Below, in pieces: positions 38,018 through 46,332 of a stretch of DNA of 64,000 nucleotides (its first letter is position 1; each line of letters starts with the position of its first letter). The position numbers and the translations under genes were made by a program. The notes below the pieces were generated by a model, which was not told where the DNA came from, did no database searches, and saw only the letters and a list, made by a program, of their open reading frames with translations. The stretch is taken from assembly GCA_036652035.1 (NCBI GenBank), contig JAVVWR010000005.1, positions 7,344-71,343 on the forward strand, given 5' to 3'. The DNA comes from JAEZVV01 sp036652035 (GTDB lineage: Bacteria > Pseudomonadota > Gammaproteobacteria > Burkholderiales > Burkholderiaceae_F).

Positions 38018-38455
38018 ATGCCTCATGTAGACCGCTCCCTGCTTGTTCACTACAGCGCGGAACAGATGTTCGAACTCGTTGCCGATGTCGAGCATTACCC
38101 ACAATTTCTTCCCTGGTGCAGCGGCAGCCGGGTGGTGCGCGACCGCGAGGGCGGGGCCGACGCCACGGTCGAGCTGGATTACCGCGGCATCAAGAGCCAC
38201 TTCACGACCCGCAATGACTTACGTTTTCCCGAGCAGATCCGTATGAGTCTGCTCGATGGCCCGTTTCGCAGCCTGACCGGGCACTGGTCGTTCATCGCTC
38301 TGCGCCCGGGCGCCTGCAAGGTGCAGCTCACCCTGCACTACGAATTTGCTAGCAGCCTGCTGGGCCGGGCGCTCGCGCCCGTCTTTGAACACGTGGCGCA
38401 TTCGATGATTGAATCGTTTGAGAGCCGTGCGGAGCAGGTCTATGGCCCGCACTGA
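38018..38455 (+). CDS. ratA: START-domain protein RatA (coenzyme Q-binding family)
   Basis: This is a 145-residue polyketide-cyclase/START-fold protein. It aligns from MPHVDRSLLVHYSAEQMFEL, matching E. coli RatA from its first residue; an upstream ATG at 37994 adds eight residues. It has the EHYPQFLPWC motif and the C-terminal FESRAEQVYG. In E. coli RatA was described as inhibiting 70S association, while the yeast and Caulobacter homologues (Coq10) bind ubiquinone. It is paired with rnfH and divergent from smpB, the conserved context. TACAAT at 37974-37979 is a possible -10. A second homologue is encoded at 51193-51675. Confidence 0.92.
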   Translation: MPHVDRSLLVHYSAEQMFELVADVEHYPQFLPWCSGSRVVRDREGGADATVELDYRGIKSHFTTRNDLRFPEQIRMSLLDGPFRSLTGHWSFIALRPGACKVQLTLHYEFASSLLGRALAPVFEHVAHSMIESFESRAEQVYGPH

Positions 38456-38738
38456 AAGCACGCAACGAATCCGCGTGAGCGTGGCGATGGCCGGTCCGAT
38501 CGAGAGTGGCGTGGTCGAGGTCGAACTCGACGCGGGAGCGACGCTTGCCGAGGCGGCTCTCGCCAGCGGCCTGCTGCCTCCGGGTGCGCCGCTCGATCTT
38601 GGTGTGTGGGGCCACCGGCGCGCGCCGGTGACGGCCTTGCGCGAAGGCGACCGGGTCGAGATCTATCGGGCTCTGACCGTCGACCCGATGGCGGCGCGCC
38701 GGATTCGCGCCGAGGTCAAGCGCCGCCGCGCCGAGTAA
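38442..38738 (+). CDS. rnfH: RnfH-family ubiquitin-fold protein
   Basis: This is a 98-residue beta-grasp protein of the RnfH/UPF0125 family that nearly always follows ratA. It contains IRVSVAMAGPIESGVVEVEL and the family's GVWGHRRAPVTALREGDRVEIYRAL. The ATG at 38442 has a GGAG ribosome site and overlaps ratA by 14 bases. Function is unproven; in E. coli the ratA-rnfH (ratAB) pair was once described as a toxin-antitoxin module. The C terminus is strongly basic (RRIRAEVKRRRAE). Confidence 0.93.
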   Translation: MARTESTQRIRVSVAMAGPIESGVVEVELDAGATLAEAALASGLLPPGAPLDLGVWGHRRAPVTALREGDRVEIYRALTVDPMAARRIRAEVKRRRAE

Positions 38739-38757
38739 AACGCGGCGCGGCTGATTT

Positions 38758-39288
38758 TCAGTGGCAGAAGGTTTGAACCGACTGGCGCGAGCGTTCGATT
38801 TCGCTGGCTCTTTGGCCGTCGTCAAGAAAGCTGCGCTGGCCTGAGGGCGAGACTTGAGCCACGCGCTGGCCGGACTCGAGTGCCTTGAGATAGCCGCGCG
38901 CGCGCTCGCATTCGGCCGCTTGGCGGCTTTGTTTGCGTTCGTCGTCGGCGGCCTTGTTGGCCGCTTCCGCGCTCTCCTTTTGGCGCTTCTGGAAATCGAG
39001 TTCACGCTCGGCCAGTGACTTGAGGCCGGCGGGCTTGGCCGCTGCGCTGGATTGGGTGGGGGCGGCGGCCGGGGCTTGATCGGGCGTCACGTTGACGGCA
39101 GCGGCCCGGGGTTGGCGCACGATCTGATTGGCCTTGACCGAGGCGGGTGGGGCTTGATCGGAGAACACCACCGTGCCGTTGGTGTCGCGCCACGCCCACT
39201 GCGCCTGGGCGGCCAAAGGTTGAGCGAGGACGGCGGCCAGGATCAAGGCCAACAAGGGAGCGAGGCGAGGGCGGGCTGCGGCAGGCAT
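38758..39288 (-). CDS. Secreted DUF4124-domain protein
   Basis: This is a 176-residue exported protein of unknown function. A signal peptide (MPAAARPRLAPLLALILAAV, ending QPLAAQAQ) is followed directly by the DUF4124 signature WAWRDTNGTVVFSDQAPP, then an Ala/Pro linker and a charged helical region (about 95-150). Two cysteines (residues about 127 and 175) might form a disulfide in the periplasm. A GGAGA ribosome site supports the ATG at 39288. It converges on rnfH and is divergent from guaB. Confidence 0.82.
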   Translation of the reverse strand: MPAAARPRLAPLLALILAAVLAQPLAAQAQWAWRDTNGTVVFSDQAPPASVKANQIVRQPRAAAVNVTPDQAPAAAPTQSSAAAKPAGLKSLAERELDFQKRQKESAEAANKAADDERKQSRQAAECERARGYLKALESGQRVAQVSPSGQRSFLDDGQRASEIERSRQSVQTFCH

Positions 39289-39452
39289 GGGATCTCCGGG
39301 TGATAGTGGGATTGTCCGGGGCGGCCGCCGGCATCGCAAGCCGGATCACTGCCTCACGGGATGGGCAGGTGCGAGCTTCATGCGCGGGAAACCCGTAGGC
39401 GTCCAAGCCTGGGGCCGTCCAGTACAATTGACTTTTGCGTCATGAGGCCCCC

Positions 39453-40919
39453 ATGCGACTTCTCCAGAAGGCACTAACCTTCGATGACGTGCTGCTCGTG
39501 CCCGCCTACTCGGCGGTTCTGCCACGGGACACGCAACTGTCCACCCAGTTCACCCGCAACATCCGTCTCAACCTGCCGTTGGTGTCCGCTGCCATGGATA
39601 CGGTGACCGAGGCCAATCTTGCGATCGCCCTCGCACAAGAGGGCGGAATCGGGATCGTCCACAAGAACCTGACGCCGCGCGAACAAGCGGCCGAGGTTGC
39701 CAAGGTCAAGCGTTACGAGTCTGGCGTGGTGAGCGATCCCATCACGATCGGCCCCGACATGACGGTGCGCGACGTGATCCAGATCACCCGCGAGCACAAG
39801 ATCTCCGGCTTGCCGGTGGTCCAGGGCAAGCGCGTGCTGGGCATCGTCACCAACCGTGACCTGCGCTTTGAATCGCGGATGGACGCCAAGGTCTCCGAGA
39901 TCATGACCCCGCGCGAGCGCCTGGTCACGGTCAAGGAAGGCGCGAGCCTCGACGAAGCCAAGGACCTGATGCACCGCCACAAGCTCGAGCGCGTGCTGGT
40001 GGTCGATGACGATTTCAATCTGCGCGGCCTGATGACCGTCAAGGACATCACCAAGGCGACCGAGCACCCGCTCGCGGCCAAGGACGCGCAAGGCAAGCTG
40101 CGCGTGGGCGCTGCCGTGGGCGTGGGCGAAGGCACCGAAGAGCGCGTTGAGCTGCTGGTCAAGGCTGGCGTTGACGTGCTGGTGGTCGATACCGCTCACG
40201 GTCACTCCAAGGGCGTGCTCGACCGTGTGCGCTGGGTCAAGCAGAACTACCCGCAAGTTGACGTGATTGGCGGCAACATCGCCACCGCGGCGGCGGCTCT
40301 GGCTCTGGTTGAACACGGCGCCGATGGCGTCAAGGTCGGCATCGGCCCGGGTTCGATCTGCACCACTCGCGTCGTCGCGGGTGTGGGCGTGCCGCAGATT
40401 TCCGCGATCTCGAACGTGGCCGAAGCCCTGGCGGGCACCGGCGTGCCGCTGGTGGCCGACGGCGGCGTGCGCTTCTCGGGCGACCTCGCCAAGGCGATCG
40501 CAGCCGGCGCCAACACGGTGATGATGGGCGGCATGTTCGCCGGCACCGAAGAGGCGCCGGGTGAGGTGATCCTCTACCAGGGCCGCTCGTACAAGAGCTA
40601 CCGTGGCATGGGTTCGTTGGGCGCAATGCACAAGGGCTCGGCCGACCGCTACTTCCAGGACAACAACGACGGCAACGTCGACAAGCTGGTTCCGGAAGGC
40701 ATCGAAGGCATGGTCCCGTACAAGGGCTCGGTGCTGGCGATCATCTACCAGATGGCGGGTGGTCTGCGTTCGTCGATGGGCTATTGCGGTTGCGCGAGCA
40801 TCGAAGAGATGCGCAGCAAGGCCGAATTCGTCGAGATCACGAGTGCCGGCATGCGCGAGTCGCATGTGCACGACGTGAAGATCACGAAGGAAGCCCCCAA
40901 CTACCGTCTCGACAACTGA
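39453..40919 (+). CDS. guaB: Inosine-5'-monophosphate dehydrogenase
   Basis: GuaB oxidises IMP to XMP, the committed step to guanine nucleotides. The 488-residue protein from ATG 39453 starts RLLQKALTFDDVLLVPAYS. A pair of CBS domains is inserted at about 95-205 (allosteric ATP/GTP site). The catalytic Cys is in GPGSICTTRVVAGVGVP and the flap region has SLGAMHKGSADRYFQ. TACAAT at 39423-39428 is a possible -10, which would leave an approximately 18-base leader, but no clear -35 was seen. guaA follows, separated by a small membrane-protein frame. Confidence 0.98.
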   Translation: MRLLQKALTFDDVLLVPAYSAVLPRDTQLSTQFTRNIRLNLPLVSAAMDTVTEANLAIALAQEGGIGIVHKNLTPREQAAEVAKVKRYESGVVSDPITIGPDMTVRDVIQITREHKISGLPVVQGKRVLGIVTNRDLRFESRMDAKVSEIMTPRERLVTVKEGASLDEAKDLMHRHKLERVLVVDDDFNLRGLMTVKDITKATEHPLAAKDAQGKLRVGAAVGVGEGTEERVELLVKAGVDVLVVDTAHGHSKGVLDRVRWVKQNYPQVDVIGGNIATAAAALALVEHGADGVKVGIGPGSICTTRVVAGVGVPQISAISNVAEALAGTGVPLVADGGVRFSGDLAKAIAAGANTVMMGGMFAGTEEAPGEVILYQGRSYKSYRGMGSLGAMHKGSADRYFQDNNDGNVDKLVPEGIEGMVPYKGSVLAIIYQMAGGLRSSMGYCGCASIEEMRSKAEFVEITSAGMRESHVHDVKITKEAPNYRLDN

Positions 40920-40977
40920 GCTTGTCGCTGAGCCCGGCTTGCGCCCATCTCCGTCCCCCGTCACTCGCAAGGATCGC

Positions 40978-41223
40978 GTGCGACGCGCATGGACGCGGTT
41001 TTGGGCCCTGTTGGGCGCAGCGTTTTTGGTAGTGCTGGCCTGGCGCTTGCCGGGCCATGTGGAGCAGGGCGATGCCAGCGTGCTGATGAGGGACGCCGGC
41101 CTCGCCCTGTTGTGCGTGAACATGATCCTGCAGGCGGTTCGAGCGAACTGGCCGACGATCAACGCCTTGATACTCACAGTCGTCGGAGTGGCCTTGTGGC
41201 TGGCCGGCGCATGGAAGCTATGA
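40978..41223 (+). CDS. Small two-helix membrane protein between guaB and guaA
   Basis: This is an 81-residue hypothetical protein from GTG 40978, which has AAGGA 7 bases upstream; a TTG at 40939 would add 13 residues. Two hydrophobic segments are visible (about 8-25, ALLGAAFLVVLAW, and about 55-78, ILTVVGVALWLAGAW), with a positively charged N terminus suggesting an N-in, C-in hairpin. Its stop overlaps the guaA start by 4 bases (ATGA), so it would be cotranslated with GuaA. No family was recognised, and it might be a short betaproteobacterial gene without a purine role. Confidence 0.6.
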   Translation: MRRAWTRFWALLGAAFLVVLAWRLPGHVEQGDASVLMRDAGLALLCVNMILQAVRANWPTINALILTVVGVALWLAGAWKL

Positions 41224-42785
41224 ATCACGACCGCATCCTCATTCTTGATTTCGGCTCGCAGGTCACGCAGCTGATCGCGCGTCGCGTGCGCGAAGCGCAT
41301 GTCTACTGCGAAGTCCATCCGGCTGACGTGTCGGCCGAGTTCATCCGCGAATTCGCGCCGCGTGGCGTGATTCTCTCGGGCTCGCACATGAGCGCGTACG
41401 AGGAATCGAACGATCAGGCGCCCGCCGCCGTGTTCGATCTTGGCGTGCCGGTGTTCGGCATCTGCTACGGCATGCAGACCATGGCGCAGCAATTGGGCGG
41501 CAAGGTCGAAGGCGGCCACACGCGTGAGTTCGGCTACGCCGAAGTCCGCGCGCACAGTCACACCCAGCTTCTGAGCGGTCTGCAAGACTTCGAGACCGCC
41601 GAACGCCATGGCATGCTGAAGGTCTGGATGAGCCACGGCGACAAGGTCACCGAGCTGCCGCCGGGCTTCAAGCTGATGGCCTCGACCCCGAGCTGCCCGA
41701 TCGCCGGCATGGCCGACGAATCGCGCGGCTATTACGCCGTCCAATTTCACCCCGAGGTCACGCACACCGTTCAGGGTGCGGCGATGCTGACGCGCTTCGT
41801 GCGCGAGATCTGTGGCTGCAAGCCCGACTGGGTGATGGGCGACTACGCCTCGGAGGCGGTGGAAAAAATCCGCACCCAGGTGGGTGACGAGGAAGTCATT
41901 CTTGGCCTCTCAGGCGGGGTCGATTCCTCGGTCTGCGCCGCTCTGATCCATCGTGCGATCGGCAAGCAGCTCACCTGTGTTTTCGTCGATAACGGCCTCT
42001 TGCGCTTGAACGAGCGCGAGCAGGTGGTTGAGACTTTCGAACGCCACATGGGTCTGAAGCTGATCGTGGTCGACGCGGTTGATCGCTTCATGACCGCACT
42101 GGCGGGCGTCACCGATCCGGAAGCCAAGCGCAAGATCATCGGGCGCGAGTTCGTCCACATCTTCCAGGAAGAGGCCGAGAAACTCACCAGCGCCAAGTGG
42201 TTGGCGCAGGGCACGATCTACCCCGACGTGATCGAATCGGCTGGCGCCAAGACCAAGAAGGCGACCACGATCAAGAGCCACCACAACGTCGGTGGCCTGC
42301 CCGAGACCCTGCACCTCAAGCTCCTCGAGCCGCTGCGCGAGCTCTTCAAGGACGAAGTGCGCGAGCTCGGCATTGCGCTTGGCCTGCCGGCCGAGATGGT
42401 GCATCGCCATCCCTTCCCCGGCCCGGGCCTGGGCGTTCGCATCCTGGGCGAAGTGCGCAAGGATTTCGCCGACCTGCTGCGCCGCGCCGACGCGATCTTC
42501 ATCGAAGAGCTGCGCGCCTCGGGTTGGTACGAGAAGACCAGCCAGGCCTTTGTCGTGTTTCTGCCAGTCAAAAGCGTGGGCGTGATGGGCGACGGCCGCA
42601 CCTACGAGTGGGTGGTCAGCCTGCGCGCGGTGCAGACCTCGGACTTCATGACGGCGCATTGGGCGCACCTGCCCTACGACCTCTTGGGTCGGGTGTCGAA
42701 CCGCATCATCAATGAAGTGCGCGGCATCAACCGTGTGGTCTACGACATCTCGGGCAAGCCGCCCGCGACGATCGAGTGGGAGTGA
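41220..42785 (+). CDS. guaA: GMP synthase (glutamine-hydrolysing)
   Basis: GuaA converts XMP to GMP using glutamine and ATP. The 521-residue protein has an N-terminal class I amidotransferase domain (ILILDFGSQVTQLIARRVRE, catalytic Cys in GICYGMQTMA, His-Glu in FHPEVTHT). An ATP-pyrophosphatase domain follows with the P-loop LSGGVDSSV, then a C-terminal dimerisation domain ending KPPATIEWE. The start at 41220 is set by the family opening and by overlap with the upstream small ORF. Confidence 0.98.
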   Translation: MNHDRILILDFGSQVTQLIARRVREAHVYCEVHPADVSAEFIREFAPRGVILSGSHMSAYEESNDQAPAAVFDLGVPVFGICYGMQTMAQQLGGKVEGGHTREFGYAEVRAHSHTQLLSGLQDFETAERHGMLKVWMSHGDKVTELPPGFKLMASTPSCPIAGMADESRGYYAVQFHPEVTHTVQGAAMLTRFVREICGCKPDWVMGDYASEAVEKIRTQVGDEEVILGLSGGVDSSVCAALIHRAIGKQLTCVFVDNGLLRLNEREQVVETFERHMGLKLIVVDAVDRFMTALAGVTDPEAKRKIIGREFVHIFQEEAEKLTSAKWLAQGTIYPDVIESAGAKTKKATTIKSHHNVGGLPETLHLKLLEPLRELFKDEVRELGIALGLPAEMVHRHPFPGPGLGVRILGEVRKDFADLLRRADAIFIEELRASGWYEKTSQAFVVFLPVKSVGVMGDGRTYEWVVSLRAVQTSDFMTAHWAHLPYDLLGRVSNRIINEVRGINRVVYDISGKPPATIEWE

Positions 42786-42835
42786 GGGTCGCGGCTGCGA
42801 TGGGCCGCTCGACGCTTTTTCTCTGAGAGTTCGAC

Positions 42836-42870
42836 CGAATTCCGCGCACCCCGGTGGTGCGCGGAATTCG
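42836..42870. repeat. Perfect 15-base inverted repeat after guaA
   Basis: The arms CGAATTCCGCGCACC and GGTGCGCGGAATTCG are exactly complementary around a 5-base CCGGT loop, 50 bases after the guaA stop. There is no T run next to it on either strand, so it is not a standard intrinsic terminator. It could be a Rho-associated 3' end-stabilising hairpin, a protein-binding palindrome or a small repeated element. Confidence 0.7.
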
Positions 42871-42998
42871 TTGCAAAGCTCGGCCGACTCCGCGCCGGGT
42901 ACCGGTTCTTCGTCGTCGCAAGGGCTGCGAGCCGGACTCAATTCCTCGTGTATGAAAAAAAGTTCTGACGGCCGCGCTGTCGGGACTGGAGCAGTGCC

Positions 42999-43475
42999 AT
43001 GAACTTGTCCTCGCATGAACTGAGCATGACGGTGCTCATGACTCCCGACACCGCCAACTTCGCAGGCCACGTCCATGGCGGCACCATTCTCAAGCTGCTG
43101 GATCAAGTTGCCTACGCCTGTGCCAGTCGCTACGCCGGTCGCTACGTTGTCACCCTGAGCGTCGACCAGGTGGTGTTTCGTCAACCGGTCGATGTTGGCC
43201 AGCTAGTGACCTTTCTGGCCAGCGTCAACACCACCGGTACGAGTTCGATGGAGATCGGCATCAAGGTGATCGCCGAGAACATTCGCATCCAGGAAGTCCG
43301 CCACGTCGTGAGCTGCTTCTTCACCATGGTCGCGATCGACGATGATGGCGCGCCGGTGGCGGTGCCGCGGCTTGAGCCTGTCACCCCGGATCAGAAGCGG
43401 CGCCACGCCGCGGCATTGGTGCGCAAAGAGATGCGGCGCGAGCTCGAGCAGCGCTACAAGGCACTGGTGTCCTAA
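42999..43475 (+). CDS. Acyl-CoA thioesterase (hot-dog fold, YciA/ACOT type)
   Basis: This is a 158-residue acyl-CoA hydrolase. It has TPDTANFAGHVHGGTILKLL, with the catalytic Asn/Asp-type loop of the cytosolic thioesterase family, VDQVVFRQPVDVGQLV, and a basic C-terminal helix. A GGAG site precedes the ATG. Such enzymes release CoA from short to medium acyl-CoAs. The TAA stop lies immediately before a degenerate transposase fragment (from 43479), so the region downstream has been rearranged. The protein itself looks complete. Confidence 0.88.
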   Translation: MNLSSHELSMTVLMTPDTANFAGHVHGGTILKLLDQVAYACASRYAGRYVVTLSVDQVVFRQPVDVGQLVTFLASVNTTGTSSMEIGIKVIAENIRIQEVRHVVSCFFTMVAIDDDGAPVAVPRLEPVTPDQKRRHAAALVRKEMRRELEQRYKALVS

Positions 43476-43478
43476 TGA

Positions 43479-44052
43479 AAGCGCAAGAAGCACGGGGCCG
43501 AGTACCGGCGGCCATGGCGCAAGGTGCACTTGGGAGCCGATGCGGACACGCTGGAGATTCGCGCGATTGAAGTCACCGACAAGCGCGTCGGCAATGCGCC
43601 GATGCGGCCTGAATGGCTCAATCCGATAGCGTCCGATCAAGCACTTGCCAGCGTCAGCGGCGACGGCGCCTACGACACCAAGGCCTGCCATGCGGCGATC
43701 GTTCAGCGCGGCGCGCAGGCGGTGATCTCTTCCGCGCAAGAATGCCCAACCGTGGCAGATCACGCTTGCGGGCGCGCTGGCACGCAACGAGGCGCTCAGG
43801 GCGTGTCACAGGCTGGGGCGCAGCCTCTGGAAAAAGGGGAGCGGCTACCACCGTCGAAGCTTGGTGAAGACCAAGAGGCATGGTTTCAAGCGCCTGGGTG
43901 AGCGGGTGAACGGGTGAACGAGTGAATGGGTGATAGCACGCACCTTTGAGCGTCAGGTGGTCGAGCTGCACATGCGCGTAGCCCTGCTCAACCGTTTCTC
44001 GCAACTCGGGCGACCGACTGCCGTGCCCGTGGCCGTGGCCGCCATGGCGTAG
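43479..44052 (+). pseudogene. Degenerate IS5-family transposase, C-terminal part
   Basis: Translation shows the C-terminal half of an IS5-type DDE transposase broken by frame changes. Frame 1 (from 43479) reads KRKKHGAEYRRPWRKVHLGA, then LEIRAIEVTDKRVGN and SVSGDGAYDTKACHAAI, which holds the second catalytic Asp. Near 43730 the homology moves to another frame (RKNAQPWQITLAGALARNEA, LGRSLWKKGSGYHRRS, KRLGERVNG-stop). It resumes after an in-frame stop with VIARTFERQVVELHMRVALL and ends at TAG 44052. The N-terminal half with the first Asp is missing. The catalytic Glu region survives only as remnants. No flanking target-site duplication could be recognised, and the next 160 bases hold no gene. 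Confidence 0.88.
43896..43935 (+). repeat. Five tandem 8-base units GGGTGAAC inside the IS remnant
   Basis: Five consecutive octamers (GGGTGAGC, GGGTGAAC, GGGTGAAC, GAGTGAAT, GGGTGATA) lie exactly where intact relatives of this transposase read GERVMARTFE. They have expanded the sequence by about 24 bases and introduced stop codons. This looks like slipped-strand expansion in a dead gene. Confidence 0.8.
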
Positions 44053-44212
44053 CTACGTCCGGGGCTGGGGGTTCTCGTCTCCTTTCCGACTTGTGCAACA
44101 AAGCTGTCCGATCGTCGTCAGCCCGATTCCCGGGGCAGCGCTGTCGCTGGAGTCGCGCAATCCCGGAGCGCTCGATCGATGTTTCGGGCACCGGCTTCGA
44201 TAACATGGGGGC

Positions 44213-45193
44213 ATGAGCTATACCCCAGAAATCGCCGTATCGGGTTGGCTGAGCCGCTTGGGCGAACTATCGATCCGGCGCGGCAGCCATCTCGAGAGCC
44301 TGCGCAGCCGCGATCCGAGCGACTTCGAACTGGTGCTCGCCAGCGCCGCGCTGTTTTTCCCACCCGGCCAGTGGCTCGATGAACGCCTGGCCAACGAATC
44401 ACTGCAGGCTTTTCTCGCCAGCGCCGGCAGCTGGCTCGAACTCGAGCCGGCTGAACTGCGCCGCGCGCTCGCCGATTGCGGCATGGTCCACCGCAGCGAC
44501 TGCGGCACCTACCGGCGCGGTGAGTTCCCGGTCTGGCTGGTGAGCGCGGCCGCTGCGCTCGATCCCGCCCAGCTCACTGCCGCGGTCGAGGCGGCGCGAG
44601 AGGCGAGAAGCGCGGCGCGCGCCGAACGGCGCCGCGCCTGGCTGGCACAGTTATCGGCCGGGATCGAGGTGACCGAGAGCGAGGCGCACCCCGACGACGA
44701 GATGTATATGCGGATGGCGATCGACCAGGCGCACAACGCCTGGGCGCTGGGCGAGGTGCCGGTCGGCGCGGTGCTGGTCAAAGACGGCCAAGTCGTCGCT
44801 ACCGGCTTCAACCAGCCGATCGGCCATTGCGATCCCACGGCTCATGCCGAGATCACGGCGATGCGTGCTGCGGCCGAGCTGATGGGCAATTACCGCCTCT
44901 CGCATTGCACGCTCTACGTCACGCTCGAACCGTGCGCGATGTGTTCGGGCGCGATGCAGCACGCGCGCATCGCACGGGTCGTCTACGGCGCTCCCGACCC
45001 CAAGACCGGTGCGGCGGGCAGCGTGGTCGATCTGTTTGCGCAGGCCAGGCTCAACCACCACGCGAGCGTTCACGGCGGGGTTCTGGCTGCGGAGTGTGGC
45101 GGGCTGCTCACGCGTTTCTTTGCCGAGCGGCGTGAACTCAAGAACCAGGGTGCCTTGCCGCCCGATGCCGAGATGGGTGATGAAGAAAACTAG
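44213..45193 (+). CDS. tadA: tRNA adenosine(34) deaminase TadA with N-terminal DUF2087-like domain
   Basis: The C-terminal part (about 163-310) is a complete TadA, which makes inosine at the wobble position of tRNA-Arg. It has H211-A-E213 (zinc ligand and catalytic Glu) and P240-C241-A-M-C244 (zinc ligands). TadA is normally about 150-170 residues. Here 160 extra residues precede it, in which FELVLASAALFFPPGQWLDE, the ELRRALADCGMVHR helix and TYRRGE resemble the DUF2087 domain found in some transcription regulators. A Lys/Arg-rich helix (about 125-145) links the two. GGGGG lies 3 bases before the ATG. The ldcA start overlaps its end by 14 bases. Confidence 0.9.
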   Translation: MSYTPEIAVSGWLSRLGELSIRRGSHLESLRSRDPSDFELVLASAALFFPPGQWLDERLANESLQAFLASAGSWLELEPAELRRALADCGMVHRSDCGTYRRGEFPVWLVSAAAALDPAQLTAAVEAAREARSAARAERRRAWLAQLSAGIEVTESEAHPDDEMYMRMAIDQAHNAWALGEVPVGAVLVKDGQVVATGFNQPIGHCDPTAHAEITAMRAAAELMGNYRLSHCTLYVTLEPCAMCSGAMQHARIARVVYGAPDPKTGAAGSVVDLFAQARLNHHASVHGGVLAAECGGLLTRFFAERRELKNQGALPPDAEMGDEEN

Positions 45194-46082
45194 ACGCATT
45201 GGCATGGTGGCGCCCTCTGGCCGCCTGCCAAACGAAGCCGAGGCGGACCGCGCCGCGCGTTTTTTCACTCGCCGCGGCTGGCAGGTCCTGGCGGGCGAGA
45301 GTGTGTTCGAACACGACACCCGTTTTGCCGGCCCCGACGATTTGCGAGCGAGCGAACTCCAGAGTTTTGCCACCGACCCGCGGATCGACGTGGTGCTGAG
45401 CGCGCGCGGTGGCTACGGCATCACCCGTCTGCTTCACCGCTTCGATTACCGCGCGATCGCCGAGCGTGCCCCGATCCTGGTCGGCTATAGCGACTTCACG
45501 GCTTTCAACCTCGCCTATCTGGCGCAGGCCGGCGGGGTGAGCTTTCAGGGCCCGTCGGCGGTCGATTTTGCCCGCGAGGCGCCGCAGAGCGAAACGGTCG
45601 AGCAGTTTTTTGCCGCGATCGAGAATGCGGAACACGAGGTGTCATTCGCCACCGAAGCGCCGCCGCTGACGGTGCGGGGAACGCTGTGGGGCGGCAATCT
45701 GGCAATGGTCAATTCGCTCTTGGGCACGCCGTATTTCCCGCACGTCAAAGGCGGAATTCTCTTTCTTGAAGACGTCAACGAGCCGGCTTACAAGGTCGAA
45801 CGCATGCTGCTGCAACTGCATCAGGCCGGCATTCTCGAGGCGCAGCGGGCGATCGTCCTCGGCGCGTTCGAGCCAATGGCGGTGATGGCGAGCGACTACG
45901 GCTTTGAAATGACCGAGGTGCTGGCGCGCTTGATGGCAGCGACGGCCACACCCATCGTCACCGGCTTGCCGTTTGGCCATGTGCCCAAGAAAGCGATGCT
46001 CGCGGTTGGGGCGGACGCTCGTCTGAGCATCAAGGGCGGACTCGCGCGCCTGTCTTTCTCGGGCTACCCGAATCTCGCGTGA
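45180..46082 (+). CDS. ldcA: Muramoyltetrapeptide LD-carboxypeptidase
   Basis: This S66-family serine peptidase removes the terminal D-Ala from tetrapeptides in cytoplasmic peptidoglycan recycling. From ATG 45180 it has 300 residues: IGMVAPSGRLPN, SARGGYGITRLL and the nucleophile S104 in VGYSDFTAFN. A Glu lies in FLEDVNEPAYKVERML and the catalytic His in GLPFGHVPKK. It overlaps tadA by 14 bases, so the two are cotranscribed. The longer open frame upstream overlaps TadA and is not conserved. Confidence 0.93.
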   Translation: MKKTRRIGMVAPSGRLPNEAEADRAARFFTRRGWQVLAGESVFEHDTRFAGPDDLRASELQSFATDPRIDVVLSARGGYGITRLLHRFDYRAIAERAPILVGYSDFTAFNLAYLAQAGGVSFQGPSAVDFAREAPQSETVEQFFAAIENAEHEVSFATEAPPLTVRGTLWGGNLAMVNSLLGTPYFPHVKGGILFLEDVNEPAYKVERMLLQLHQAGILEAQRAIVLGAFEPMAVMASDYGFEMTEVLARLMAATATPIVTGLPFGHVPKKAMLAVGADARLSIKGGLARLSFSGYPNLA

Positions 46083-46332
46083 AACGAGCGGCAAGCCCTG
46101 GCAGAGCGCTCCTCGAGGGGCGCCCGCCGACAGGTCGCGGGCCTCGCGTCTGCGGCGCGATTCTTGGGGGCAGGGGCGTACGCCGGAGCCGGTCGCGACC
46201 GGACTGACCTTGAAAGACGAGACCGGCGGCATGGGCGTCGGTCATGCTCCTGGCCGCAGCTAGACTGAGTAACCCACGGCCTTGCCAGGAAAAATTCGCG
46301 GGGTCGGGCTCTCGCCTGAACACTCGCTGTCG

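Noticed and set aside
43524..43901. Open frame of 125 residues in the IS remnant as a functional gene
   Set aside because: Only the first part is transposase-like; after about 43730 the homology continues in another frame, so it is a pseudogene.
43896..43935. Octamer repeats as a CRISPR or iteron array
   Set aside because: Units are 8 bases with no spacers, lie inside a dead transposase gene, and no replication or cas genes are near.
46282..46332. Extended N terminus for the hybrid kinase from TTG 46282
   Set aside because: No ribosome site and no hydrophobic or conserved content; kept only as an alternative.
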